Below are positions 46,825 to 55,260 of a stretch of 64,000 bases of DNA, in pieces. The position numbers and the translations under genes are program-made. This DNA comes from Spirochaetales bacterium (GTDB lineage: Bacteria > Spirochaetota > Spirochaetia > DSM-2461): contig JAKSCK010000255.1 in assembly GCA_022360655.1 (NCBI GenBank), positions 124,001-188,000 on the forward strand, given 5' to 3'. The notes beneath the pieces were generated by a model. That model searched no databases. It was not told the DNA's origin and saw nothing but the letters and a program-made list of their open reading frames with translations. How positions within the stretch are numbered: the first letter of the stretch is position 1; the number at the start of each line of letters is the position of its first letter.

Positions 46825-47967
46825 GTGATCATTCCAAGACTAAAAAAGCTCACGTTCATCACCCTTGTTGCAATGATTCTCACATTCCCACTTCTTGGTG
46901 ATGAAGCGGAACCCATCATAGCCGAATGGAACCTCAACTTCCAGCGATTCCCCATCAAGTCTTATCAGGATTGGCCATTAATTCCCCAAACAAATTTCTC
47001 CGAACTCCAAATCATAGGAAATCGGGTTCTTTTCATCTGGAATCCCATTCTTCTTAATCTCAACCATCAGCTGCAAGCGGATGAATTTACTCTACTCACC
47101 CTCTTTGCGATTGACTCCAATTCAAGCATGCCAACGGATTGGAGCAGTGAAAATGGAGTGGCCCTATCCCCAGAAAATTGGTTCACCATTTCCCCTGATT
47201 TGAATCAATGGAGTTCACTCCATCTTTTGAATGGGATCCAAAAACAAGGGGAGTGGTCTGATCCGTCTCCCCAAAACATCATTCCCAATGGGCAGAATGC
47301 CGCCTTCCTGTTTCTTCAAGGACAACTCGCCTTATTACAGCCCCCTCAACCGCCCCTGCCTTTGAGAGCCATCAGTCCCTTTGCCATTCATCCCATCCTG
47401 GGCCCTGAAGGAACAATGGCCTGGTGTGAAGCGGCAACTCTTGTTTTGCTCCCCTCAGAAACAAAGGAATCTGAGGCAAGGGAAATCCGCATTCCCCTCA
47501 CCCAGATTCCTCAGGGAATGCTTTGGCATGGCAACAATCTGATTCTCACCTTTCCAGGGAAAATTCAGATTTTCAATGCCCCCATTCTGGAAAATGCCCA
47601 GCCCAAAGAACGTTCCCATCCCTCCATCCCACGCCAGTGGTACACCCTTCATAGTCTCCAAGAAGAACTTTTACTGCACATTCCTGGGCAAGGAGTCTTT
47701 GCCTCTGGAAAAATTAAGAATGCGGAAATCACCAACCATGGGATTCCATCCTTTGATGATTTTTTGGCCAGCCATGCCACAAAAGCCTTGCAATATCTGG
47801 AACAGGAACAGGGAGCAATCATTGCGGAAAAGTTTTGTGCCTGGATTCTTCCGGCCCTCCGCAACCAGCGTTCCCGTTGGCCCTTGCAAGACCAATGGGC
47901 CCAGCTCGAATCCACCTTCACTCAAGAGCGTCAACGTCTCCGGGAATTGCAACGAGGCCAAAATTAG
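46825..47967 (+). CDS. Uncharacterised exported protein
   Basis: 380 residues with a signal peptide (LKKLTFITLVAMILTFPLLG) and no further transmembrane segment, so probably periplasmic. The mature part is Pro/Gln/Leu-rich with WS/EW-type beta segments. A helical C-terminus ends QRQRLRELQRGQN. No family was recognised. The GTG start has a promoter-like -10 only six bases away. It precedes ddl by 134 bases on the same strand and could share its transcript. Confidence 0.65.
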   Translation: MIIPRLKKLTFITLVAMILTFPLLGDEAEPIIAEWNLNFQRFPIKSYQDWPLIPQTNFSELQIIGNRVLFIWNPILLNLNHQLQADEFTLLTLFAIDSNSSMPTDWSSENGVALSPENWFTISPDLNQWSSLHLLNGIQKQGEWSDPSPQNIIPNGQNAAFLFLQGQLALLQPPQPPLPLRAISPFAIHPILGPEGTMAWCEAATLVLLPSETKESEAREIRIPLTQIPQGMLWHGNNLILTFPGKIQIFNAPILENAQPKERSHPSIPRQWYTLHSLQEELLLHIPGQGVFASGKIKNAEITNHGIPSFDDFLASHATKALQYLEQEQGAIIAEKFCAWILPALRNQRSRWPLQDQWAQLESTFTQERQRLRELQRGQN

Positions 47968-48101
47968 TGCCACGGAAGATGGAATCTCTTACTTCCAGCG
48001 CATTGGCATCATCGTTCATCCCAGAACGGCCATATTCTTGCCCCCAAATCGCCATGCTCCAAGCGCTTGTCCGCAATTCTTTCTCCATGGCATGATAAGC
48101 T

Positions 48102-49181
48102 ATGGCTCGTATTGCATTATTATACGGTGGACGATCAGGAGAACATGATGTCTCTCGCGCCTCCGCCGCCTTTGTCCTCAAAAATCTCCATCCATCCCAT
48201 GAACCAGTTTTGATTGGAATAGATGCATCCGGAACCTGGTTTCTTCAGGTGATTCCAGCAGAAAATTTGACGGCCCTCCCCGTTCATAAAGATGAATCTC
48301 AACAGGTTCATGTGGTTCCTGGAGTGGGACTCACCGCGGCCAATGGAGCCTCTCTCCACATTGATGCCGTGCTTCCCATTCTTCATGGGAGCTATGGTGA
48401 AGATGGAGCCGTTCAAGGACTTTTGGAATCCGCACGAATTCCCTATGCCGGTTCAGGGATACTGGGAAGTGCTGTAGGGATGGACAAAGATATTTCCAAG
48501 CGCCTTTGGGCCCGAGCCGGACTCCCTGTGGTTCCCTGGCGTACCTTCAGAAAAGAAAACGGGATAAATGAAAAAGAGGCCATGAGTCTCTTCACGGAAC
48601 TTGGAAATACCGTTTTTGTGAAACCTTCCAATGCAGGTTCTTCCGTGGGTGTGAATCGTGCCACCAACCCAAAAGAATTGGTTGAAGCCCTGCACCATGC
48701 CTGGAAATTTGATCGAAAAGTTTTGGTGGAGCAGGCCATTGAGGGACGGGAATTGGAATGCTCCGTTCTTGAAACCCCGCAAGGGCTTCAGGCCTTTCCT
48801 CCAGGAGAAATTATCCCGGCCAATTCTCATAGTTTTTATGATTATGAGGCCAAGTATCTTGATCCCAATGGTGCTCACCTCGCCGTTCCAGCAGCACTCG
48901 ATGCTGATATGGCCCAAACACTTCCTCTTTTGGCCCAACGAGCCTTTCGCTGTGTTGAGGCAGCGGGATTCTCTCGTGTGGATTTTCTTGTTGATGATCA
49001 AAATCACAGCATTTACATCAATGAAATCAACACCCTTCCAGGGATGACAGCCATCAGTCTCTTTCCCCTCATGGCAGAAGCCGGTGGTGTTCCCGCTACG
49101 GAAATGATTGAACATCTCATCACTGGAGCCATCAACGAATCCGCTTACAGAGAAGAGAGAAATTACACAACAGGATTGTAA
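48102..49181 (+). CDS. ddl: D-alanine--D-alanine ligase
   Basis: Joins two D-Ala for the peptidoglycan pentapeptide. 359 residues, ATP-grasp fold. The N-terminus is RIALLYGGRSGEHDVSRASA. It has LPILHGSYGEDGAVQGLLE, FVKPSNAGSSVGVNRATN, GRELECSVLE, and the Mg-binding end FLVDDQNHSIYINEINTLPGMT. It follows murE by 1.9 kb on the same strand, so cell-wall precursor genes cluster here. No Shine-Dalgarno; TTGTCC-18-CATGAT ends five bases before the ATG. Confidence 0.95.
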   Translation: MARIALLYGGRSGEHDVSRASAAFVLKNLHPSHEPVLIGIDASGTWFLQVIPAENLTALPVHKDESQQVHVVPGVGLTAANGASLHIDAVLPILHGSYGEDGAVQGLLESARIPYAGSGILGSAVGMDKDISKRLWARAGLPVVPWRTFRKENGINEKEAMSLFTELGNTVFVKPSNAGSSVGVNRATNPKELVEALHHAWKFDRKVLVEQAIEGRELECSVLETPQGLQAFPPGEIIPANSHSFYDYEAKYLDPNGAHLAVPAALDADMAQTLPLLAQRAFRCVEAAGFSRVDFLVDDQNHSIYINEINTLPGMTAISLFPLMAEAGGVPATEMIEHLITGAINESAYREERNYTTGL

Positions 49182-49208
49182 GAATTCTGATGTTTTTCGG
49201 GCAAGCCG

Positions 49209-49221
49209 ACCCCTTCGGGGT
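49209..49221 (-). repeat. Short hairpin with GGGGTCGGC flank
   Basis: ACCCC-TTC-GGGGT between the convergent ends of ddl and lplA. On the minus strand it continues GGGGTCGGCTTGCCCG. A weak terminator-like element. Confidence 0.4.
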
Positions 49222-49233
49222 GAAGGAAAGGGC

Positions 49234-50211
49234 TTAGTTCTCTTCCCTTCTTGCCTGAGAAGGGTTTCCCGATTCCCCTTCAATGCGTTTTGCCAATTCT
49301 TGGGCCAATTCTGTAGGCCCAAGGGCCTTTAGCACGGGATTTCCCCGATAGGGCAATCCCATCAACGCTTCTGCGAGGGAATCAATACATCCGTGAACCT
49401 GAGCAATTCGTCCCTTCTCTACCTCCAATTGAAGAGTGCAGGAACCAGGCAAACCCCAGAATTTTTCTGTAAATTTTGGGGTTTTTCCCCAGGTCCATTC
49501 CCAGGAATTCTGCTGAAATCGTGCTTTGGTATAGGCTTCATTCTCATCTGCTTCTAAGGCCTGTTGCTCTGAAAGGATTTCCAGAGGACAACCCCATTCC
49601 TTGGCAAGGGCACTTTGAACCATAGCCATGGAAATTTCTGATTGAAGTGCATCCTGAAGATTGGCCACTGGTGAAGGAACAGAATCCACACCCCTCGCAT
49701 TCATCGTACGCTGGGGAACCTTCAGAGCTTGAGAGAGAAGTGAGAGATTGGCGAAAATCAGTAGGGTTCCATGATGAAGTGAAGCTTGAGAAGTTTGCCG
49801 AAAGGCACTGCCACTCACCTTTCGAGGTTCATTGTTGATGGGCAGCACAATATCCAAACGGGCATTGCGCTCACATTTCAATCCAAGAGTGGCCAAGGCC
49901 GAAATCACACGGTCTAAGTTTTGCTGTTTTCTGGGAACAGGAGTTCCTCGGATCACACAGAAATTCAGATTCCCCAAACCATGAACCACGGTTCCACCAC
50001 CGGAAAAACGTCGACTGAACTTCCATCCCCATTCTTCAATCAAACTCAATCGACATTCTTTCCATGGATTCTGAAAACGCCCAAAGACAACAGCTGGAGA
50101 ATTTTCATAAAGAAAGAGCCATTCCTCATCTTTAGGAATGCGAGAAAGAAGCCACTGCTCTAGGGCAAGATTTACGGCAACGTCCTGGCTCTCTGAAGTA
50201 AAAACACGCAT
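49234..50211 (-). CDS. lplA: Lipoate--protein ligase A family
   Basis: Transfers lipoate (via lipoyl-AMP) to lysines of E2 or GcvH proteins. About 325 residues. Family motifs are VVFGRFQNPWKEC, RRFSGGGTVVHGLGNLNFCVI in the lipoate pocket (given in pieces: RRFSGGGTVVHG, NLNFCVI), and PRKVSGSAFRQTSQASLHHGT with the catalytic Lys. A C-terminal domain of about 80 residues follows. The start is ATG at 50211 with AAGGGG six bases upstream. A use for lipoate in a TPP-E1 complex at the right end of the window is possible but not shown. Confidence 0.88.
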   Translation of the reverse strand: MRVFTSESQDVAVNLALEQWLLSRIPKDEEWLFLYENSPAVVFGRFQNPWKECRLSLIEEWGWKFSRRFSGGGTVVHGLGNLNFCVIRGTPVPRKQQNLDRVISALATLGLKCERNARLDIVLPINNEPRKVSGSAFRQTSQASLHHGTLLIFANLSLLSQALKVPQRTMNARGVDSVPSPVANLQDALQSEISMAMVQSALAKEWGCPLEILSEQQALEADENEAYTKARFQQNSWEWTWGKTPKFTEKFWGLPGSCTLQLEVEKGRIAQVHGCIDSLAEALMGLPYRGNPVLKALGPTELAQELAKRIEGESGNPSQARREEN

Positions 50212-50623
50212 GACCATCCCCTTGGATTTCTTCAATCTCTATAAAATTCCAATTCCATGAAAGAGGCAAGAACGGAGAGTTGTTCTCTTTCCTTGTTCTT
50301 TAATCAAAATTTTGAAATCAGATTCAACAACAAAAATATTATGATCATTGTTTTCACTGCATTCTTTTCATAATCATAACATTCCAAATGGATTCCAATG
50401 GCTGTTCTTGACTCATGTAAAACCTCAATGGAGTGTCCATAATCAAGATTCTATTTTCTTGTACAAAGGAAATGGATAATCCGGTTATGATACATATAGA
50501 TGATAAGTAACTACTAATGAATAAATTACAACTTTTTGCGATTCAATCCTTTCTAAAAGTGCATTGATTTTTCAAATGGGCGTATCATACTATCAGTGGA
50601 CCGGAGGGTCGGAATCCATTGCA
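50212..50623. other. Intergenic region upstream of the receiver-HD-GYP gene
   Basis: Mostly AT-rich. A 7-bp stem GAAAGAG/CTCTTTC (50259-50291) lies near the lplA start. No confident promoter pair, ORF or RNA gene was seen. Confidence 0.35.
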
Positions 50624-52171
50624 ATGAAAGACGATTTACGAACCTTACTGAAAAATCCTACTCCTGATGAAACGCATGAGTCAGAACGCTATCTCAAGGT
50701 TCTCATTGTTGATGATGAACCCACTGTTCATGACATCACGGCCCTTGTTCTCAAAAATTTCCAATACAGAGGATTTCAACTCCAATTACGGAGTGCATTC
50801 TCTGCATCAGAAGCCCGTAGAATCCTGGCCTCGGAAGGACCCTTTGCCCTCATCCTTCTTGATGTGATTATGGAAACCGATGATTCTGGGCTCCGATTAG
50901 CCCAATTCATTCGAGAGGAACTTCGCGATCCCATGGTGCGCATCATTCTCCGAACAGGACAGCCTGGTATGGTCCCCCAGCGTCAGGTGATGCGAGATTT
51001 TGAAATTGATGACTATAAAGAAAAAGCGGAACTCACGAGTGAGCGCTTTGATGCCGCTGTAACGGCATCCATCCGAACCTATCTCGGCTTCAGACGTCTG
51101 GAAGACAATCGTCAGGGCCTCATCCGAATCCTTAAAGCCATTCGAAGTGTTGAGCCCAATGAAAAACAAGAGGAGTTTGCACGTCATATCTTGGCCCAAA
51201 TTGAGGCCGTGATGAACCGTATTCATGATGCCGAAATTGCTGCACTGGTGGTTCAACGCAATCTTGAGGGTGAAATCCGCATCATCACCGCCCAAGGTCC
51301 CATACATCATCTCAGTGGTATTCTTCTTGATGATATAGAAGACCAACAAGCCGCCAGCATCATTCGAGAAAGCATGTCTACCGGAACGGTTTATCATGAC
51401 CAGCTCCGAATTACCGCCCCTTTGATGGCAAAATCCGGTGAGTGTTATCTGGCCTATTTTGAAGATCCAAAAGGATTTGGAGATATGGAGCGCTATTTAG
51501 TAGAGCTCTACACCTCCCATGTCAATGTTTCCATGGATAATAAGATGCTCACTCGAGAGCTTGTTGATACACAGCGAGAAATCATTTCAACTCTGGGTGA
51601 AGTGATTGAAACTCGTTCTGGAGAGACGGGGCGTCATGTTCAGCGAGTGGGAGAGATTGCACGCCTCATTGCAACTGAGGTGGGAATGTCCTCTCGGGAA
51701 AGAGAACAACTGCGCTTTGCCGCTCCACTCCATGACATTGGTAAAGTGGGCATTCCTGATGCCGTTCTCAACAAGCCAGGTCCTCTCACTTCTCAGGAAT
51801 ATGAACTGATTAAAAGCCATACAACCATTGGATACACCATCTTAAAATCGTCAAAAAGAGAAGTGCTCAGGATGGGTGCACGAATCTGCCATGAACATCA
51901 TGAACGCTGGGATGGAAGTGGCTATCCTCAAGGGATTGCTGGGGAATCCATCAGTTTAGAAGCCCGAATCTGTTCCATTGCCGATGTCCTTGATGCTCTC
52001 TGTTCAAAACGTGTTTACAAAGATGCCATGCCACTAGAAGAAGCTTTTGATGTTATCTTTCAGGGACGTGATACCCAGTTTGATCCTCTTCTTGTTGATG
52101 CCTTGTTGAGGAATAAAGATGATGTTCGCCATATTTATAGTGAATATTCAGACCAACTTGAATCGGCTTAG
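50624..52171 (+). CDS. Response regulator with DUF3369-like domain and HD-GYP phosphodiesterase
   Basis: About 515 residues, cytoplasmic. A receiver domain at the N-terminus (VLIVDDEPTVHDITALVL) has the phospho-acceptor Asp in LILLDVIM (about residue 80). A central DUF3369-type sensor region follows (AVMNRIHDAEIAALVVQRNL). The HD-GYP domain (about 340-510) has LHDIGKVGIPD and CHEHHERWDGSGYPQG. A sensor kinase should phosphorylate it to control c-di-GMP breakdown; none is nearby. The start is uncertain: ATG 50624 is chosen by domain fit, while in-frame ATG 50576 and TTG 50564 add up to 20 residues. GGAGGG lies 17 bases before 50624. Confidence 0.88.
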   Translation: MKDDLRTLLKNPTPDETHESERYLKVLIVDDEPTVHDITALVLKNFQYRGFQLQLRSAFSASEARRILASEGPFALILLDVIMETDDSGLRLAQFIREELRDPMVRIILRTGQPGMVPQRQVMRDFEIDDYKEKAELTSERFDAAVTASIRTYLGFRRLEDNRQGLIRILKAIRSVEPNEKQEEFARHILAQIEAVMNRIHDAEIAALVVQRNLEGEIRIITAQGPIHHLSGILLDDIEDQQAASIIRESMSTGTVYHDQLRITAPLMAKSGECYLAYFEDPKGFGDMERYLVELYTSHVNVSMDNKMLTRELVDTQREIISTLGEVIETRSGETGRHVQRVGEIARLIATEVGMSSREREQLRFAAPLHDIGKVGIPDAVLNKPGPLTSQEYELIKSHTTIGYTILKSSKREVLRMGARICHEHHERWDGSGYPQGIAGESISLEARICSIADVLDALCSKRVYKDAMPLEEAFDVIFQGRDTQFDPLLVDALLRNKDDVRHIYSEYSDQLESA

Positions 52172-52255
52172 AGCAATCTTGTCGAACACATAGAATGCGT
52201 TTTTTCTCACGCTGAAAATCCCAAGAAAAGAAACAAGCGAACCTGTCATGAAGAC

Positions 52256-52996
52256 ATGTACTCTTTGGTAAAAGAACAACTGAACCAACAAGAGCCAAAG
52301 AATCGTCCCCGTGAACGAATGATACGATTGGGAGCTCAAGCTCTCAGTGATCAAGATTTGATGGCACTCATCCTGGGGTCAGGGCTCCAAGGCAGGGATG
52401 TGTACTCTGTCGCAAATGACGTTCTTAAAGTTCTTGAGCAATTCCCAGATTTGAATGTTGATCAGAAAAGCTTGAATTCCATTCCTGGAATTGGAAATGC
52501 CCGCTCATCCGCTGTTCTGGCCTCATTAGAGTTTGCCCGCCGCAGAATACGACCAGCTAAGAAGCGGATTGAATATCCAAGAGATGTCTATCCCATCATC
52601 CGCCATTGGGCGGATCGTCCCCAAGAGATGTTTCTAGTGCTCAGCCTCAATGGAGCCCATGAGGTTCTTCAAGTGAGAGTGGTGAGCCAAGGGATTCTTG
52701 ACCGTACTTTGGTGCACCCCCGAGAAGTGTTCATCCACCCCCTCTCAGATCGAGCGTCTGCCATTATATGTGCGCACAATCATCCTAGTGGCAGTCTGAC
52801 ACCCAGTCAGGATGATAAAGAACTCACCCTTCGCCTTGAAAAAGCTGGAGAACTCCTTGGGATTCCAGTCCTTGACCATGTCATCTTTACTGAAGAGGGG
52901 TTCTATAGTTTTCATGATCAGCAAGAATCATCATTATTCACTTCAGAAAATCACATTTCCAGGCCAGCAATTCCTATTCAACTGGAAAGCCATTGA
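52256..52996 (+). CDS. radC: RadC-family JAB/MPN domain protein
   Basis: 246 residues. An N-terminal helix-hairpin-helix region (LGAQALSDQDLMALILGSG, SIPGIGNARSSAVLASLEFARR) is followed by a JAMM metalloprotease-like domain with AHNHPSGSLTPSQDD and the upstream Glu region. The family is linked to DNA repair by name only; its biochemical role is not settled. The ATG lacks a ribosome site. Confidence 0.92.
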   Translation: MYSLVKEQLNQQEPKNRPRERMIRLGAQALSDQDLMALILGSGLQGRDVYSVANDVLKVLEQFPDLNVDQKSLNSIPGIGNARSSAVLASLEFARRRIRPAKKRIEYPRDVYPIIRHWADRPQEMFLVLSLNGAHEVLQVRVVSQGILDRTLVHPREVFIHPLSDRASAIICAHNHPSGSLTPSQDDKELTLRLEKAGELLGIPVLDHVIFTEEGFYSFHDQQESSLFTSENHISRPAIPIQLESH

Positions 52997-53243
52997 TGCT
53001 CATAAACATTTGATTTCCTCCAAACCTTCCAATTGGTTTTCTTTCACAACCAACCGACAAGATTCCAAAGTCTGATTCATTTCAGGAGATGATTTCATGA
53101 GAGAAAGGGCGGCATGGATCAGTTGAGTGAAGCCAAGATCACAACCATTAAAAATCTGGCATTTTTTATTAAATTTCATTTGTACATTGAAAATACTATA
53201 GGTTATCCTCTGTTTAGAAATACCAATTGAAAAGGAGAAGGGA

Positions 53244-54947
53244 ATGAAGAAAGGAAAACTCATCTTCATCGTTGCATTAGTGGGCTTGCTGATGGCCTCC
53301 TGCGGCAACGTTCTCACTGCACCAGACAACAAAGGAAGTATTGAACGCGTTCAAAGCAGTCCAGACAAGTACCTTGCCCATCTCACAGGAACTCCCTGGG
53401 AAATGGGTTATCAGCATGGTTGGCTCATGGCAGAGCAGGTTGTCACCAGTTGCTCAGACCAGTTCATTGGAGACATATTCCTTGGCTTAGCTGGTGCAAA
53501 TACTGGGGTGTTAAAAGACATTGTTAGCAATGAAACATTAATGTCTGCCATCACAGGAACACTGTATGCTGCCGGAATGGCCAATTACAAAACCTGGGTT
53601 CCTGCAGAATACCGTCAGGAAATTGAAGGCGTTTTCCGAGGCGCCTATGACCGGTGCAACAAAGAAGGTTGGGATAAGAAGCAACTCAGTGTTGACCGCT
53701 TAGCCATGTTGAACTGCTGGATTGACTTCATGATTGCCTGGATATACGGACCGGTCGTAATCGAAGAAGTGGTCACAGGTGGTGATATGTTTGAAGGCCG
53801 CTTTGCTGGAGAAAACCTCTTCCCAAGCCAGCAAGACTCCATTCCCCCCATGCCTGGTGATATGACTGAACAAAAACTCAGCGTGGAAGAAATTGAAGAG
53901 ATTCGTGCCACTCTGCGGGAATATTTTGGCCAAGTTCATATGTGTGATGGAATTGCGATTAACAAAGAAAATTCCGCCACGGGAGAACCCATTCTTACTC
54001 GCAGTTTCATGATACCCGCAGTCTTTGGAGCACAGTCTGTGATGATGGAATATACTCCCCGGAATGGGAATAAATTCCTTCAGGTGAGCCCTCCAGGAAT
54101 GATTGGAACTGGAGCTGGAATGAACAGCCAAGGTCTCTCCATTGGCGTGGACATGGTCCTTACTGGAGACCTCCAACAGCTTTCCATTGGTATGGGATGC
54201 CTCCTGAAGAACCGAGAAGCTCTCCAGTACAGTAGCACCATTGACGAAGCCGTTCGCAATACCTTTGATGAGAAGAATAAAGGGGCTTTCGGTGCCTTCA
54301 ATAATGACAATACCAATGGAACAAGCTGGATCCATCCCATTGCTGATAGGAATGGTGCCGCTGCCATTGAAATCAGTGCCCACAATATGCGAGTTCGCCG
54401 CATTGATGATGACTTCACCACAACAGGCTATGGTGAAGGACGTGGCATGCTGTTCTATGATGAAAATGGCCAACGACGTCCAGGTTTAGATTGGAATACC
54501 ATGCAAGATCTCATCAATCTTGACGTGATTAGTCAGTGGGAGAATGATCCAAACCTCTTGGTTTTCACAAACCACTTTGTTCACCCTGATATGCGTTCTG
54601 CGGATAAGCACCGCTATCCTGTGGATTGTACAGCCCGATACAACTTCCTGCTGATGGCTGCAGATGAACTGCTCACAAATGGTGATCGCAAAATCAGTGT
54701 GGAAGAAGCCAAGCACTTGGTGGCCTACTTAGAAAACAATGCATGGAATGATTCTTACCGCTATGTGGATAAACCCCTGCGCTGGAGCAACAGCACTCTG
54801 GGTAATCCATCAGATCCCAACAAGCGTTCCACCATGTTTGGTGGAATTCGGGCGGTCTTTGATGTGGGTTCCCGTACCATCCATGCGGCCTTTGGTCCCT
54901 CCAATGTTTCCTGGGATCAGGCCTGGCAGTCCTACACATTCAATTAA
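53244..54947 (+). CDS. C45/Ntn-hydrolase-like lipoprotein
   Basis: 567 residues. The signal ends LLMASC, a lipoprotein. LTGTPWEMGYQHGWLMAEQV is the conserved opening of C45/phospholipase-B-like N-terminal-nucleophile hydrolases. MCDGIAINKENSATGEPIL supplies the candidate nucleophile Cys234, exposed after self-cleavage, and PPGMIGTGAGMNSQGLSIGVD is the conserved follow-on. It may hydrolyse amide bonds of acylated amino acids or peptides outside the cell membrane; substrate unknown. AAAAGGAGAAGG precedes the ATG. A double hairpin follows the stop. Confidence 0.8.
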   Translation: MKKGKLIFIVALVGLLMASCGNVLTAPDNKGSIERVQSSPDKYLAHLTGTPWEMGYQHGWLMAEQVVTSCSDQFIGDIFLGLAGANTGVLKDIVSNETLMSAITGTLYAAGMANYKTWVPAEYRQEIEGVFRGAYDRCNKEGWDKKQLSVDRLAMLNCWIDFMIAWIYGPVVIEEVVTGGDMFEGRFAGENLFPSQQDSIPPMPGDMTEQKLSVEEIEEIRATLREYFGQVHMCDGIAINKENSATGEPILTRSFMIPAVFGAQSVMMEYTPRNGNKFLQVSPPGMIGTGAGMNSQGLSIGVDMVLTGDLQQLSIGMGCLLKNREALQYSSTIDEAVRNTFDEKNKGAFGAFNNDNTNGTSWIHPIADRNGAAAIEISAHNMRVRRIDDDFTTTGYGEGRGMLFYDENGQRRPGLDWNTMQDLINLDVISQWENDPNLLVFTNHFVHPDMRSADKHRYPVDCTARYNFLLMAADELLTNGDRKISVEEAKHLVAYLENNAWNDSYRYVDKPLRWSNSTLGNPSDPNKRSTMFGGIRAVFDVGSRTIHAAFGPSNVSWDQAWQSYTFN

Positions 54948-55260
54948 AAAAGACTGAGCTTCAAGGGCTCTCCTGCTTGAAGCTTCTGGGGTTGTTGCAG
55001 TGTGACTTTTGCAACAGCCCCTCTACTCCGGGCTACGTCAGGGATACCTCCGGTGTCCCTATCCTTGTCTCGGCAATGGACAAGTTTACACTGGTCCTCT
55101 GCTCTCGACTGCGTCAGGGATAATAGGGGCAGCGGAGCTGGTCCGAGGAACGAGGACGAAACCCCCGAATAGCCCGACCCCCGGCCTGCCCGGGGGGGAC
55201 GCCCAAATTGGGGGCAAAAAGGTTCATCCGCAATGGGGGTGGATAAGATCAGAAAAGACG
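54948..55260. repeat. Hairpin-rich intergenic region
   Basis: Stems: AGCTTCAAG/CTTGAAGCT (54957-54984); GGGGTTGTTGC/GCAACAGCCCC (54988-55021, one wobble); AGGGATACC/GGTGTCCCT (55041-55061); CTTGTC/GACAAG (55065-55085); and a C/G-rich stem at about 55187-55203 with the GGGGTCGGGC flank on minus. ACGTCAGGGATA and GCGTCAGGGATA form an imperfect direct repeat. The first pair probably terminates the C45-like gene. No tRNA or ORF was accepted. Confidence 0.55.
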
